This document shows positions 43,981 through 56,857 of a stretch of DNA of 64,000 bases, one piece after another (the stretch's first letter is position 1; every line of letters starts with the position of its first letter). Under the pieces are notes generated by a model that did not search any database, was not told where the DNA came from, and worked only from the letters and a program-made list of their open reading frames with translations. Source of the DNA: Eremochloa ophiuroides (Eukaryota > Streptophyta > Magnoliopsida > Poales > Poaceae); NCBI GenBank assembly GCA_038502445.1, contig JAHLJS010000008.1, positions 43,922,443 to 43,986,442 of the forward strand, written 5' to 3'. A program made the position numbers and the translations under genes.

Positions 43981-46900
43981 TGTTGACGGTAGTTATTGTA
44001 TGATTTCATCCATCAATTAAACATAAATAAGGGTATAAAAGCAATCACCAACATAGTATGGGGTTTTAAATGACAGACTTCCACAAGGTTTGGTGAATCT
44101 ATGTTTTGCAGGGGGTAATCTAGAAAAGAACCAAAGAAGACTATTTGTATTAATTAAGTGTCACTTGGTTAATTACTTAGCCTCCTCTCTTAAACATATA
44201 TATCTCACAATAACTAAGTTGTCATCCCTAACATGAATATAATAGACATCTTTGGAAACTATCTAGAATAATACTAATCAATTATTATAAATACAACTGA
44301 CTAGAGAGAATAAAATATAACTAATCATAAATCAAAGTATCTGCAAGTGCACAGATTAATATATACCATTACAACATTTACACGAGTATTCTAGGGTTGT
44401 CGATTTATATTTTTACCACAGGGAGGAGGTATGGAGTAAACAGGAGTGGATAGATGAAATACACTACTTATGACAAAATCAATCAAATAGCACTTAGTTA
44501 AACAGGGGTAAGCCAATGATAAAATATAGATAAATATGATAACCAAGGGTTAAAGATGGCTACCAAGATAGGTGTAGAAAAATGTTAAAGCCAACCAAAA
44601 TAGAAGATTAGTTAAGAGATTGATTTCTTATGTTGTTCCTAATTTACTAAGTTATTCATCTACTCTATCAAATATATAATCGTGTATAACATGATGACTC
44701 TTTATCTATGCATAAGGAACATTATTCAGGAAGATCAAGAATAGAGCAAGTGTACCATCATAATTACCAGGTTCTACTATCTCTACGTATGGGGAGTGGA
44801 CTACAGAGGACTCAATGGTAATATCACACCTGCGATCTATCACATGACCCGGCATATAGAGTGTATTCGCTGGCAAACAGTATCTAAGCACCATGCCTAC
44901 ATAAATGTCGACCACTTAACTCGCTTGAGCATCGAATTAAGCGCTTTGCGATCTTATGCATAAACTCATTATCAATCATGACTATATCAAATATACATAT
45001 AGAATAAACTAAGAACATAATAAATAGAAATATAATAGTGAAATATAATAAAGTCATAACAAGAGGAAAGACAACAGAATTACCGGCCTCCAGATGACAA
45101 TGGCTCCATAATCCTGAGCCAAAGCCTAACTCTACTTTAATCTAGCTAGCTAGGTCTAAACTATAACTATGAGTAGCTAACCCTAATATCTGGTGGAAGA
45201 GATGTCTTCTGCTTCTATCTTCTCTTCATCATCTCATACCATTCTGAAACCCTAGGGGGTCTGGGCTATATATATAGGTCGGAGAAGTGAATCTCAGCCC
45301 TCGGATCAAACCGACCTTGAGCAACGGATCAGCTGCATCTTTAAAGACGGTGGAGGATTGATGAAAAAGGACGGAGGCTGACGAATGGGGTCTAGTTCGG
45401 TCGATCTGGGCTCTAGTTAGTCTGAACCTCCCTGACCTCCAGGTAGGTCCCGCTTTTTGCAGGTGAGTCTTCCATGTGGAATTTGATATATTTGTATGAC
45501 ATGTGGTTCCTCCTTTTGTTCTTGTCCTGTTTATTAGTCCATGTAAAACACAGATTCACCAAAACTCGTGGAATTTTGTCAGTTTAAACCCATTCAAAGT
45601 TGGTGATTGGTTTTATGCCCATTTTCATGTTAAGTTGATGGTTTAAAATAGACAATAACTACCATCAACAGAGACCCACATGTCATACAAATATATCGAA
45701 TTTCGCATGGGCCTCGTGTCAAGAACATTCTAGAGAACACCAGAGACCCACCTGCGAAACTGAGGCCCGAATATCATAGAGGGAGGTCAGCCGACCTAGG
45801 GGTAGGGTCAGTTGAACCTTGGGCCACTCGTCAGCCTCTCTGCTTTTACGTCGGTTCCCCACTGCCTTTAAGGATGCATCTGGTCCGTTGCTCAAGGTCG
45901 GTTTGATCCGAGAGTTGATATTCACCTCTCTAGCCTATATAAGCCACCCTAGACGGTAGGGTTTCAAATCAATCCAATCAAGTCCAATTCATTTGATCAA
46001 GTTCCCAAAGCTAGAAACCCTACTTAATTAGAGCGCCACCATCTAGAGCATAGCTACATAGGTTTAAAAGTAGAGGGAGGCAAGCTCCGCTTGGATTCTT
46101 GATCATGTCAGGAGCGTGGCTTCATCGGAGCCCCTGTAAGCTCCCTCTTGTATCTTTCTGTATTTATTTTGCAAGATATAATTGATTAGATATTGCTTTA
46201 TATTGATTATGTTTCTCAATTGTACCATTCATTGTTTGCCAAAATTATATACTTAGCATAGTTAGGATGTCTTTATATTTATACATAAGATCGTATAGCG
46301 CTCATTCTTTGAATTCATGGGTAAGTGACCAACGACATGTAAGCATGGTGCTTAGATGTTGTTTGTCTATGAATGCACCCTATATTCTGGGTCATGTGGT
46401 ATATTGTGGATGTGATACTCCCGTTGAGTCCTCTGTAGTCCACTCCTCGAATGCTGGGATATTAGGAACATATTATTGCTATAGAAGTCATGCTCTATTC
46501 TTGATCTTTCTTACTAAAATCCCTTATGTTTAGATATAAATTATTCTCGCCATGATTTCTAGTATAATTGCACTAATAATATAGTTTAGAATGACATAGG
46601 AACATTCTTGTGCTTCGGCCTAATCCATGCTAGTGCCTAGATCGGGAGTGCTCTAAGTGAACCACATTATATTATATGATTGATTATTTACCTTTATCAT
46701 TATTATTATTTATTTTGTGACTTAACCCTATTATGAATAAATTGAGCATACATGGTTATCTCTCCATTGCATGTGCACATGAGATATATCTATTTTCTAA
46801 TCAATGCCAATCCCTTTCCAATGGTAAAATATAAATCAACAACCCCGGAATACTCTAGGTTAAAATACTGCAATGATATATATTATCGGTGTGCTTGCGG

Positions 46901-47141
46901 ATACCTAAGTAATCATATTGTTATATTGTTTCAGTCACTTACTGTGTGAAATTCCATAAGATCTTTTAGATACGTGCTAGGGATGACAACTTAGTTATTC
47001 TAAGAGATAGAGGTTATGAGTACATGTGACTAGTTAGCCCAACCAAGTGTCAAGATAAGTAATATCTTCAAACATTTTGGCACCATTACTAGGGATGTAG
47101 TCTAACCTTATTCTTAGTAGTGACGTTAAGAAGTGCTAACA
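43981..47141 (+). mobile_element. Gypsy-B LTR 2, interrupted by a nested LTR
   Basis: It starts TGTTGACGGTAGTTATTG. It follows LTR 1 up to 44141, is interrupted by a minus-strand LTR (44142-45670), and resumes at 45671 to about 47074, or 47141 if the primer-site-like unit is counted. Net length is about 1.56 kb, close to LTR 1. The TATA region is CTATATAAGCC at about 45936-45946. The unit after 47074 (TTTTGGCACCATTACTAGGG) again looks like a primer site and ends GTGCTAACA. Confidence 0.8.
44142..45670 (-). mobile_element. Nested solo Gypsy LTR, 1529 bp, inverted
   Basis: On the minus strand it starts TGTTGATGGTAGTTATTG at 45670. It has its own TATA (CTATATATATAGG complement, about 45266-45277) and ends near 44142. 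Flanks are AAGAC (44137-44141) and GAGAC (45671-45675), a near-perfect 5-bp target duplication. It is related to the LTR it sits in but in the opposite orientation. Confidence 0.82.
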
Positions 47142-47569
47142 CTTACTAGTTCACCTAAATTACAAGAAGAAAGATAGCTTGGGTAGCGACAATTTCTGGG
47201 GATAGAGATCCTAAGTAAATATAGCTTTGCCACGATATACTTGGTTCGAGCACCAGATAGCACTTGGTCTGCCAGGCGGTTCCAGCCTACGTAGAGATGG
47301 CAACGAGGAATTCCCCCATCAAGTAATGTCTCCCCATCACCGTCCGCGCGGGGAGAAAAATCCTCGTCTCTGTCCCCATCAAGGCTCATGGAGACACTTT
47401 GTCCCCCATCCCCTCCCCTGCATGTTCGTTAGTGTTGGCATTTCTAAATGTTGTTACCAAGAATAAAGATAGAATCCATTCTCAGCATTGGCGCCAGAAA
47501 GCCAATTGGTATTTATTAACACAAAAAGAGAAATATGCAAGCATATGGATACCGATGTAGCTTTCACTG
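47142..47569. other. Unassigned stretch with a minus-strand LTR end
   Basis: 47142-47430 holds no clear feature. At 47431 a minus-strand terminus appears (TGTTGGCATTTCTAAATG on plus), followed by an inverted primer-site-like unit (TCTCAGCATTGGCGCCAGAA, about 47481-47500). This matches the LTR-end units at 42122-42262 in reverse. Confidence 0.5.
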
Positions 47570-48013
47570 TTGGTGGTCCTTAACCACACATTTCTGCCGC
47601 CAACTAGAGACCAAAAAGGGGAGAAATAAACATTTATACACACATATACATTTACTATTGACCAAATTCCACTTTTATTGGTAGAATCAAAACTTTTGAG
47701 GAATTAAAGCCAATTGCAAGGAAATCGAGTCGAAAAGGCACCATTTGAGAAAGCGCACAATTGCCAATAAAAACAAATGGCCAAAGAAGCCCAATCATAA
47801 GCCAAATCTGGGATAACGCACTTCGTCACTAGGATCAAAGCCCAACCAGTACCCGACCCCAGCCAGGGCACTAGCGCGCCAACCTTGTCACCTCTTAGGC
47901 CCAGCTTCCTTGGTTGGTTCTGCATTGAACAGGTGAAGGCGGTTAGGGGGTGTATCCAGGGAATATTCCCCTAGAAACAACCTTAAGCCCCCTATATAAG
48001 GAAGGGGAGATCT

Positions 48014-48064
<51 letters not shown>

Positions 48065-49046
48065 CCCACACTTGGAGCTCTATCTGACTTCCTCCCTCCA
48101 ATTCCTTAGGATAGCTAGTAGAAGTAAAGAGCAAAGGCTAGAGCTACTTTGAGAGCTTGTCTCCAAGGAAGAGGGGATATTTGGTGAGAATCCATTATGC
48201 CTTCTTTATTATTCAAGCTCTCATATCCTTTTTATAGTCTTGCATATGATTTAGAGAATATACTCATGTTCTTGTTATTTTCATCTTATATGAACTAGCT
48301 CATAATTTAATGAAATGATCATAACATGTTCTTCATTGTTCATATGATTTATATGAGCATGATTAAGATTAGGATATTGGTTCGTTATGCATTCAGGTTT
48401 GCCCATATTCTAGTTCCTCAATCCGTAGGGTTGGAGTCCTGGGGGAATAAGGGGTAGTTTCCTTGTACGTGAGCATGAGACTCGGGTGCATGGGAACCTG
48501 TGAATATGACGGTGCTCCACGGTTGAGGGGTAGGTGACAGGTGGTGATAGCCCTATCCGTATCTTGTAATACCCCACATTCAGGTATTCATGTAGGAGTT
48601 CACAAAATCCCCATGTCCTGGTAGACTAGGTCCCGGGACGTCCCCATTCATCCTAGCCAAGTCTTAGTCATATCCATGTAACTTGTACAACTATTAACTA
48701 TTCATTCATAGCTATATTAGAACAACAACCTGCTCATTAGGATTATTCTTTGATTTGTTGTTTTACTTTTATCCTTAGAGGTAGCCTAAGAGAGTGTGTC
48801 CATAATTTGCAAACACCGTTTACTCCTGCAATAGACTTTTCTTATCTTGTATGCATAAAGGTATTAATGCATATTCAGGATAGTCTCTTATTACCATTGC
48901 CTTCCCTTGGAAAAAAAATATAAATAACGATACCCTGATAATACTTCCAAGTGAAATGCTACAACGATTGATCCGTGCACTTGTGAATAACATCTGTAAA
49001 GAGTGAGGAAGTACAACTCCTTCTGGGGAGACCCTTCCTCAACACT
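47570..49046 (+). mobile_element. Probable Gypsy LTR, third family
   Basis: It starts TGTTGGTGGTCCTTAACCAC. A TATA box (CCTATATAAGG) lies at about 47991-48001 and is followed by a CT/CA microsatellite leader (48021-48065). The distal part has the AAGTGAAATGCTACAACGAT and CCGTGCACTTGTG phrases common to grass Gypsy LTR ends (about 48950-48985). The exact end was not fixed. Confidence 0.6.
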
Positions 49047-49380
49047 GCTAAGGCCATGATCTTTGTGGCCGCTGGGTTTGTTAATCTCAAAATCAAAGAC
49101 AAGATCTTGAGATGCCCAATTACCCGGTACAATCGCAGCCAAGAAGAACAACCCAGGATACCGCCCAACAAACCAGTATGGAAGATCGAGGCAGCGACAC
49201 CGGAGTTGCCTTCCCCTGACTCCGGCATGCTCGAAGAAATTCATTAAAAAAAGGGAAGGGTCCTACATATCAAATCTAAAAAGGTATGTCCTTGCCGAAG
49301 GTAGATCGGTAGTTCTTTCTTTCAAATTTATTTTATAAAAAAAGGGCATAAAAGGAAATAAAAATAATAAACTAAAGATC
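49047..49380 (+). other. Leader region with a 66-codon open frame of unknown nature
   Basis: A frame to a stop at 49247 reads IFVAAGFVNLKIKDKILRCP, then a proline-rich stretch and SPDSGMLEEIH. It lies just after the LTR, where gag leaders occur, but no family was recognised and no conserved start context is seen. Confidence 0.3.
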
Positions 49381-50470
49381 TCTTTGTAAAGTTTGTTATG
49401 ATTTGAGCTTATGATAAGTGATCTATCACAAACTCATAGACTTAATAATGTAAGCAGGGTGCTTATGTTATTCAAGTCAGCTCTGATCAAAATGGAAGTA
49501 ACACTCTATTTTGATCATTGAGTCAAAACAACCAAGCAAAGAGGAAAACATTTTGTTTTCAAAATAAAAAGATCTCTTTATGATAAAAACTTGTCATGCT
49601 CCCTAAATTTCCTTGCTAAGCATGTTTTAGTAGGAGTATGATCTTGATGTCATCATTTTCCTTAGACTTTTTAATGTAAGCATGGAGCTTAGATTATTTA
49701 GTCTACTTAAATCAAATTAGACAACTGCCAAATTTGATTTTTGGTCTAAAATGACTTAGCTTTGAAAATTTTTGACATGTGAAAAAGATAATAATTCGAG
49801 ATGAGAAATACTTTTTGAAACATTCGTTCTTTCTAAAAATAAAGTCATGCTTGCTCTTTATTTCATTGCTAAATATGTCTTTAGATTGGTTGATGATTTT
49901 GAAATTATATTTTGTAGTTTTTTAATGTAAGCGTGGATCTTAGATTATTAAGTCTGCCTAAATAAACAATTGTCAATATATGATTCCAAAACTAAAAACT
50001 ATTTAATAGTGCAATACTTGAGCAAAATAAAGTTATTTTTATTCCAAATTTTCTCAAAATAAAAACCTTGATTTCTGCTGATAAAATTTTTTCCACATTC
50101 ATGCAAACTATTTTGGTTTGAAGAATGATGTTTGTGCCATCATATCTTCATAGGGTGCTAATGTAAGCATGGTGCTTAGACTATCAACCTGCTTTGATCA
50201 AATTATTGATCATTGAATCAAAATCGTTAGTATGGACGATGAAAGAATTGTCATTAGAAATGGAATAAGAAAATTTACCTTTAAAAGTTTGTTGCCTAGT
50301 TCTTAAAAATTCATATCCGTTGTTTATTACTAATGTCTTGGGAAATGATGATCAAACATCGTTCACTAAGCTTTTAACGCAACTATCGAGCTTGGGTTAT
50401 TTGTTTACCGTGATCATATCAAGTTAGTCTTGGTTTGATCTTTGAGACAAAAGCTCTAGTATGGGCTTGG
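49381..50470 (+). repeat. Degenerate 230-250-bp tandem repeat array, four units
   Basis: Each unit contains a conserved AATGTAAGCRTGGTGCTTAG-like core, at about 49448, 49675, 49926 and 50160, followed by a TCAAGT/GTCTRCT phrase and TTGATC...TCAAAA. Spacing is about 227-251 bp. It sits between a Gypsy LTR and a polypurine-like tract (GTTAGCTTGGGGAAG, 50606-50620), so it is part of the element's non-coding body. Confidence 0.75.
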
Positions 50471-50789
50471 ATACTATTGAACTAACCCCGCATGAAAAAC
50501 GCTGGAATTATGTATAGGTATGTTCCAAAGGAGAGGAACAACACAAGAGAAAAAAAAATAAAAATTTGCAGAAACCAGAAAGAGAGCGGTCACTCTGACC
50601 TCAAGTTAGCTTGGGGAAGAACCCCGCTAGGTATCTTGCATTGCATATTTAATTGTAAGAGAGGCCCACTGGTTATCCATCCACATTTTACGCACGAAGA
50701 TCACTTCGCGACCGCGGGTGTTTGAACATGTGACCTCAGCCTCATGTGTAGCCTCCTCTATTACTCCACCCATCAATCACGTGTCTATA

Positions 50790-51350
50790 TCAGAGTTCGG
50801 TTCCCCACGTATTATTCTAAACTGAGCATACATTATTTGTTTGAGACACTAAACGAATTCAAATGAAAAACTTGTCAATTACAAAGTTTAATAACTTTTC
50901 AAGTTCTGCAACTTCTATTTTAGTAGTTTCTCCACCGTCCAGGATCATTAACAAAATTTGACAGATTCTAATGTAGTTTTCGTTGATAAGATGATTTCAA
51001 ATGAAAAAATTGTCAACTACAAAAGTATCATAAGTTTTCGAGATCATTCACTATTATTTTGAAGGTATTTCAATATGAGGTCATTTGAAAAAAATTAAAA
51101 AATCAATTTCAAATTATTTGTACTGACGGTTTTAAAATCGCCAATATAAATAGATTTTAACTAGCAATTTTGTTAAGAAACTGTCAGTATATAAATGCAT
51201 GATTTTTACAGGCGGTTTTCTAAACAAATCACATGTAGAAATCAATTTACACAGGTGATTCAGAACCATTTGATTTCTGCTGGCACACACCAAGACAAAC
51301 CGCCTGTGGAAAAAATACCCACCGTCGGAAGAAAAGCTTTTTTACTAGTG
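50790..51350 (+). mobile_element. CACTA transposon right end
   Basis: It ends GAAAAGCTTTTTTACTAGTG at 51350, i.e. a CACTAGTAAAAAAGC terminus read inward. The preceding 250 bp carry repeated GACGGTTTT/GGCGGTTTTCTAAA and ACCGCCTGTG words, typical subterminal repeats. The left end was not found, and the left limit given is approximate. Confidence 0.7.
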
Positions 51351-53340
51351 TTAGCCCTTTTGTAAAATAGAAAAACCACTCTAAAAAGAAGAGTTCCACA
51401 ATAATGTCCATGGTTGGCTATATATAGCCAACAAAAATTAAGGAATAGCCAAATTTCTATTTTACCAATTAAATCAAATAGTATATCTGTTCGAGTTTAT
51501 CTTTCGCTACACAAAATTATAAAATAGCAATTACCACAAGAATAGCCAAACTATTATCGTTGATACGAGTTCTCAAGTGGAATATATGCTTGCTCCCAAG
51601 TAGGATTCTATATACGAAGCACTTTACCAACATTCCATTACCTACTGTCTGAGGCGATTCCCTTATCGAATGAGTATTGGATGCATGGTGCTTATATAGC
51701 ATTTCAAGATCGGGATATAATGAGGACATCAGAATAAGCTATAGGTCAAATTGGGTCACTTGATTTAGTCAACATCTGTTAGGTGAATTTTTTTTCTTTT
51801 GCTTGGCACCCTGACGTAATTAACCAAAATTTAAGAACGACCCAGGATATTATCAACTTGACCCATCTTTCGTAATCCATACATGCAGCTATTGCACCAA
51901 ACACTGATAACCTTTTAAAAACCTAACACTCCCTCCCCTGGTTGCCACAGCCCCTGAAACGCACTGACGCATATAAAGCGTTGCAGAAACTGACGAGCGA
52001 TAGATAGATAGATCCACGGATGAAGCCGTGCAGGGAGCAGCAGTGCGCTACAGGCTGACTAGATCGACACTAGTCACTCAGGATAATAGCATCCCGTATC
52101 GATTGGTCATCAATTATCATCACCAAACACAGCCTTCACCAATTGATCTTCCTCCAGGTGATGCATTCTTTAATTAGCTTTTGCCAAAAGCAAGATCGAT
52201 GCATGGCCAATTTTTTCTTTGCCCCTTTGGACTGTAATGCCACATTCTTTAATCTTTGTCGGACATCAATGAAATATAAAATACTCTTACACACGCAAAA
52301 GACGACGACAGGACACCGGCAACAAATTGAAAATTCACTGCTGGCAGATTCCTAGTGGAATCCGGTCCATAAGAAAGTTCGTTGATCCACTCGCATATAG
52401 CCAGGCTAATAATACATCTGGCTGCCATTGAGGCTATATATTTTTATAGCCCACCTCTCAACCCACTCATATAGTGATTAGTTTTTTATTGTAAATAAAT
52501 ATTACCTATCTCTCTAACAGATTTTTTAGTTTTTATGTCTAAACCACCTATAAGCTTATATTACAACAGCTTGCTTCACTTCTCTCTCTTCTGTCTCAGT
52601 ATTTAGCCTTCCTATACCCTTCTATTATACTAATGCATATTGGAATTGACACAATTAAGGCGGTCTTCAATGATTTGCATTGGAGTATTGTGTGTTTTTT
52701 ATTAACCAATAAAGAATTTAAAACTGTCATTGCGTCTTTAATTTGCTCACCTGGTATTATCTGTCTCATATCTGTGAATCTGTCCGGCCGGCGCACTACA
52801 TTTGGACCTATGGGATCAATATGTTTTTATATAACTAGTAGTATATGATTCTGAGGGAAGTAGAGCCTTGTAATCGAGCATAAAAAGTAGCTGGAGTTTA
52901 TAAATTCGTTTTGGTACTAATCAGTCGCTTTTCTGAAACAGTACACCAAAAAAGAGGAAATGACTACTTCCAAAATTACATACGAACTATGCTATTCCAT
53001 GCCCAAGAAATAACTTAGGTACTCCCTCCATTCTTTTATAATATGTTTTAGCTTTGTTTATATACGATTGCTTGCTATATTTCTTGACATAGTCTATATA
53101 TCTAAGTACGTAGATAATTTGAAATTGAGTACCTCTGAGTTCATACCACGTAGCAATAACTTTTGCTCAATCTAATTGTCAAAAAGTAGCTGATCCAATA
53201 CTTAAATTGCAGTATATAGCTGCAACTGAATCGCATTACCACTAGGCCGTAGGCACTAGCTTATCCCACAAAAAAGGAATTATATGCTTCTGGAATCCTC
53301 CTACTCCTCACATGACAAGCCGACGAGCGACTAGCCAAGT
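51351..53340. other. Upstream intergenic region of the wound-induced gene
   Basis: No gene was recognised. A single Stowaway-like end (CTCCCTCCATTCTTTTATAA, starting 53022) has no partner nearby and is probably a MITE remnant. A short GATA run lies at 52001-52013. Candidate small inverted-repeat sequence around 52420-52460 (AGCCAGGC...GGCTATAT) was not resolved. Confidence 0.45.
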
Positions 53341-53345
53341 TTCTC

Positions 53346-53353
53346 TATATAAA
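53346..53353 (+). promoter_or_regulatory. TATA box of the wound-induced gene
   Basis: TATATAAA in the context CTCTATATAAAGGACC lies about 133 bp before the start codon. This predicts transcription start near 53380 and a leader of roughly 100 bp. Confidence 0.75.
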
Positions 53354-53478
53354 GGACCAGCCGACCTCTACTCTAGCGAACACTCCAGGGCAGGCTACAC
53401 TACTACTCTCCGATCCTCCCTCTTTTTCGGAGCCTTTAATTTGCTCACGTCGCCGAGCTGGCTAGCGACAAGCTCGAC

Positions 53479-54033
53479 ATGGTCGGCGGCGGCAATGCCG
53501 GCTTGTGCCCTGATGACGGCGAGTCATCGGCCGTGAGCAGCAAGGCGGTGGTGGAGGAGCTGTACCGCGCGCTGGAGCGCGGCGACGTGGACGCCGTGCG
53601 CCGCCTGCTGAACCCGGACGTGGACTGGTGGTTCCACGGCCCGCGCGCGCACCAGCACCTGGTGCTCATGCGCCTGCTCACCGGCGCCGGAGGCGGAGGC
53701 GGCGGCCTCCCGTTCAAGATCCGGTCCCTGGACGCCTTCGGGCCGACCGTGCTGGCCGAGGGCACCGACGCGACGGGCGCGCTCTACTGGGTGCACGCGT
53801 GGACCGTGGGCCCCGGCGGCCGCATCACCCAGGTGCGCGAGTACTGCAACACCGCGCTCGTCGTCACGAAGCTCGCCGGCGGCGGTGCCGACGACGCCGC
53901 GGCTGCGGCAGAGGAGGAGGAGGCCAAGGCGACGTGCTCGCAGTCGCAGTCGCCGTGGAAGCAGGTGTGGCAGAGCCGGCTGCTACCCGACCGGGCTCGC
54001 AGGAACCTCCCTGGCCTCGTGCTTGCCATCTGA
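53479..54033 (+). CDS. Wound-induced protein 1-like (SnoaL-like fold)
   Basis: The gene is a single exon of 184 codons with an intact ATG-TGA frame. Residues about 21-140 match the plant wound-induced protein 1 (WUN1) family: VVEELYRALERGDVDAVRRL, then NPDVDWWFHGPRAHQHLVLM, the LDAFGPTVLAEG strand and VREYCNTALVV. The family adopts a cone-shaped SnoaL/NTF2-like fold. Potato WUN1 is induced by wounding and pathogen attack, and its biochemical activity is not established. The tail has a short alanine/glutamate-rich linker and ends WKQVWQSRLLPDRARRNLPG, which is conserved in the family and supports the stop. It has no signal peptide or membrane segment, so a cytosolic location is likely. Coding sequence is strongly GC-rich, as usual for grass intronless genes, and the promoter has a clear TATA box. 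Confidence 0.9.
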   Translation: MVGGGNAGLCPDDGESSAVSSKAVVEELYRALERGDVDAVRRLLNPDVDWWFHGPRAHQHLVLMRLLTGAGGGGGGLPFKIRSLDAFGPTVLAEGTDATGALYWVHAWTVGPGGRITQVREYCNTALVVTKLAGGGADDAAAAAEEEEAKATCSQSQSPWKQVWQSRLLPDRARRNLPGLVLAI

Positions 54034-55348
54034 TGCTGATCGGATCAAGATGCGAATCGTGCGATATAGCCTATGGACTGGCGGAGGGTATAACCGCTGA
54101 TAGAGCCTCGGATGTGGCTCCTTATTATTATGCGTTATTATAGAGATGGGCTACGCATGTTCGCAATGTGGCTACAACTGGCCGGACATGAATGGAATGA
54201 ATGGAATGCGTCACAAAAAAAGGACAAATTAACTGAAGCAAATCAAATGATACGTTCGTGATGTGACATGTGATCAGTTCCTGAAGGAGATGATTCAGAT
54301 TGCAGCGGCAAGCTCATGGTGCTACTTTGTAATTATACGTCCATTCGTAACTCATAATAAGCCTATAAACTATCGATGAAACGTGTGAATTATATTTCAA
54401 CACACCTCCCATACGCTTCTAAACAAACATGAAACTATCTTAAATTTGGAGAAAAGTTAAAGCTTGCATATATGATTTGTTTTGCCTCATCACATGAATT
54501 CGCGTAGATTTTTCTGATAACAAATCACGCTAGTTGCTGATTGAGCCGCCCTTACAAATGGCGGTTGTATAAATGGCTGCATCCACCTTCTTGCTCCTCC
54601 AGTCACTCACTCCATCTCGCAAAAAAAGGTTGGGAGGCCTTGAGCTCCTCCCCAAAAATTGCTCTACTAAGGGAGGAGGTTTTCAACTCAATTCCTTTGG
54701 TGAAGAGCTTGTAGAAGGTAAGAAAATTCTATTCCCACCCTTTAATTGAAGTTTTAATGATTGGTTAGTGAGCAAATTAGAGTTTTGTTTTATGTCTTTT
54801 CCATGGTGTTTGAGCTTTGTGTGGAGCAAATTAGAGCTTAGTTGTCAGGCTATTAGTGTGGATTAGTTAGATAAATTAACTTGCACCCTCAATTAGTCGA
54901 TCTTGCTAATAATTATTGCTAAAAAACTGTTGCTAATAGTTATTGCTAATAATTGCCTCTCGCTAAGTCCAATGACTCAAGGATCATGCCAGCTAGTAAT
55001 AAAACAGTACTAGTATATAACAAGGCAAATTTTTTTAATAGATTGAAAATGTTGACATATATTGTTGCCTTGCTGTTGCATCGATGTAGTGAAGTATAAA
55101 GCATAGTGTTTTTCATCTTAGTAGACTTAAAATTTTCATCCTATAGTATGCTTTGCCATGTCTTGCTGATGATTTAATAGAGCAATTTATTCTATTATGA
55201 ATATGGTGCAGTTTACTTGTGTTATCTAAGGCAATTTATAGTTTGCAACTTCCTTGCTGTCAATTCTCGAGCTATAATTGTGACTGGGTTATGGAAATAG
55301 AACTACTAGCTTAGTTGCATGTTACATGTAAGTAGTGGGCAGCTTACA
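54034..55348. other. Intergenic; possible 5' leader and a dispersed repeat copy
   Basis: No open frame was seen. Around 54590-54720 the sequence resembles a plant 5' leader ending in a splice donor (GAAG|GTAAG at about 54717), but no following exon was identified. 54965-55071 is one copy of a roughly 107-bp segment that recurs at 60251-60357. Confidence 0.45.
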
Positions 55349-55610
55349 TCACTACCAGAAACTCGAGATTTCGTGATGGGTACAATTTTTTGTGAGAGTG
55401 AAATGTACACCGTCATGAAAATAATCATTTTCATGAGAGAGATGTAAATCCCATCACGAAAAATTATTTTCATGAGAGTACTCTACACACCGGTCATGAA
55501 AATCAGCTGTTTTCGTGGGAGTATTTAAATACTCCCACGAAAACTTATTTTCATGAGAGTGGTCATTTTCATGAGAGTCAAATTCCACCGCCATGAAATA
55601 TGGGTTGCTT
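55349..55610 (+). mobile_element. CACTA transposon left end, second element
   Basis: It begins CACTACCAGAAACTCGAG. The next 250 bp repeat TTTTCATGAGAGT and its complements, plus ACTCCCACGAAAA inverted pairs, i.e. subterminal repeats. The matching right end (ending CTGGTAGTG) is not visible before 60357. The gene fragments at 57236-57400 and 58361-58426 may be its cargo. Confidence 0.75.
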
Positions 55611-56815
55611 TTTTTTCAATAGAAAAATAATTGCTTAAATAGTAGAAATTCAAGAACATGAACAAAAGTTTTTTAATCTGTAGTGAAATTTTTTTAACTA
55701 TTCTTTGTCCCTCATGCTAACTCCAAATGGGGTGATACTTTTTCAAAAAAAATTCAAAAATCATGCTCTACCAATTCATGGAGTTCTTACCCTTTTTATT
55801 GTTGTTTATTGGTCAATTTATTTATCAAGCAAATAGAGAACGATTGTTGTGAAGCTATCTTAGCAAAAAATGACACTCATACTCTGAAACTTTTTTAACA
55901 ATCAATAGCCTACATAAGTACATATATGTTGATGTGTAGGAGTTTCAAAAAAATTGGAACTCTTTTGATATTTTCTATCATTTAAATGAATTTCTACGTA
56001 CTTATCGAAAGTAATTCCAAATTGAACTAAGAATAACCGTAATGAGAGTTAAAAAATTTACAAAGAAAATATTTATGGTCATACATTTCACTCTATCCCA
56101 TATACCAAAGGTGTTAGGAAAAAAACATTTGTTGGCTTGGTATAATTCATCCTTCTATTATAAAATTACCATAAAATAATTGTAATAGTTATAATTTTTT
56201 CAGAAAATTCTACAAATTTGTATGTGGACATGTTTTTGTTACATAATCATTATATAAAAAAACTCAAATAATTTTAACAAGGTGGTAGTATACATTGTTC
56301 ACAAATTGATAGATCCCTCACATAGCTATGTGGTTATATGAAAGATTTGTCAAATAGTGAATAATGTATACTACCACTTTGCGGGATGGAGTAATCATCA
56401 ATACAAAAGTTGCAGATACCATTGTATTCTACAACTTTGTTGTTTAAATTTTCTCTTGTGAAATCATTTTCTATGTTAAAAAATTGTTTGAAGTTGCCAT
56501 ATTTTGAAATTCAAATTTTAAATTGTTCAAACAAAATCAGATAGAGAGATGACCAAATCAAAAGCTGTAAATCTCATTGGTTTATACAACTTTGTTTTTG
56601 ACTACCTTTTCATTTAAAATCATTTACTTTATCATATATTGTTTGAAGTTTTCATACTTTAAAATAGTTGTTTTCTTTGTAAAAAATAAAAGCAAAAACA
56701 ATATTTATTTGTATTAATTCAGCCCAGGCTACCAGGCCCAAAATCAGCCCACTTTTAAAAAAACCCTCCCTCTGCACACACACATCACCTCTCCCTCCCT
56801 CAGCCACACAGCTCT

Positions 56816-56857
<42 letters not shown>

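Noticed and set aside
53445..54143. Open frames on both strands overlapping the wound-induced gene
   Set aside because: Shadow frames of a GC-rich coding sequence; only the 53479-54033 frame matches a protein family.
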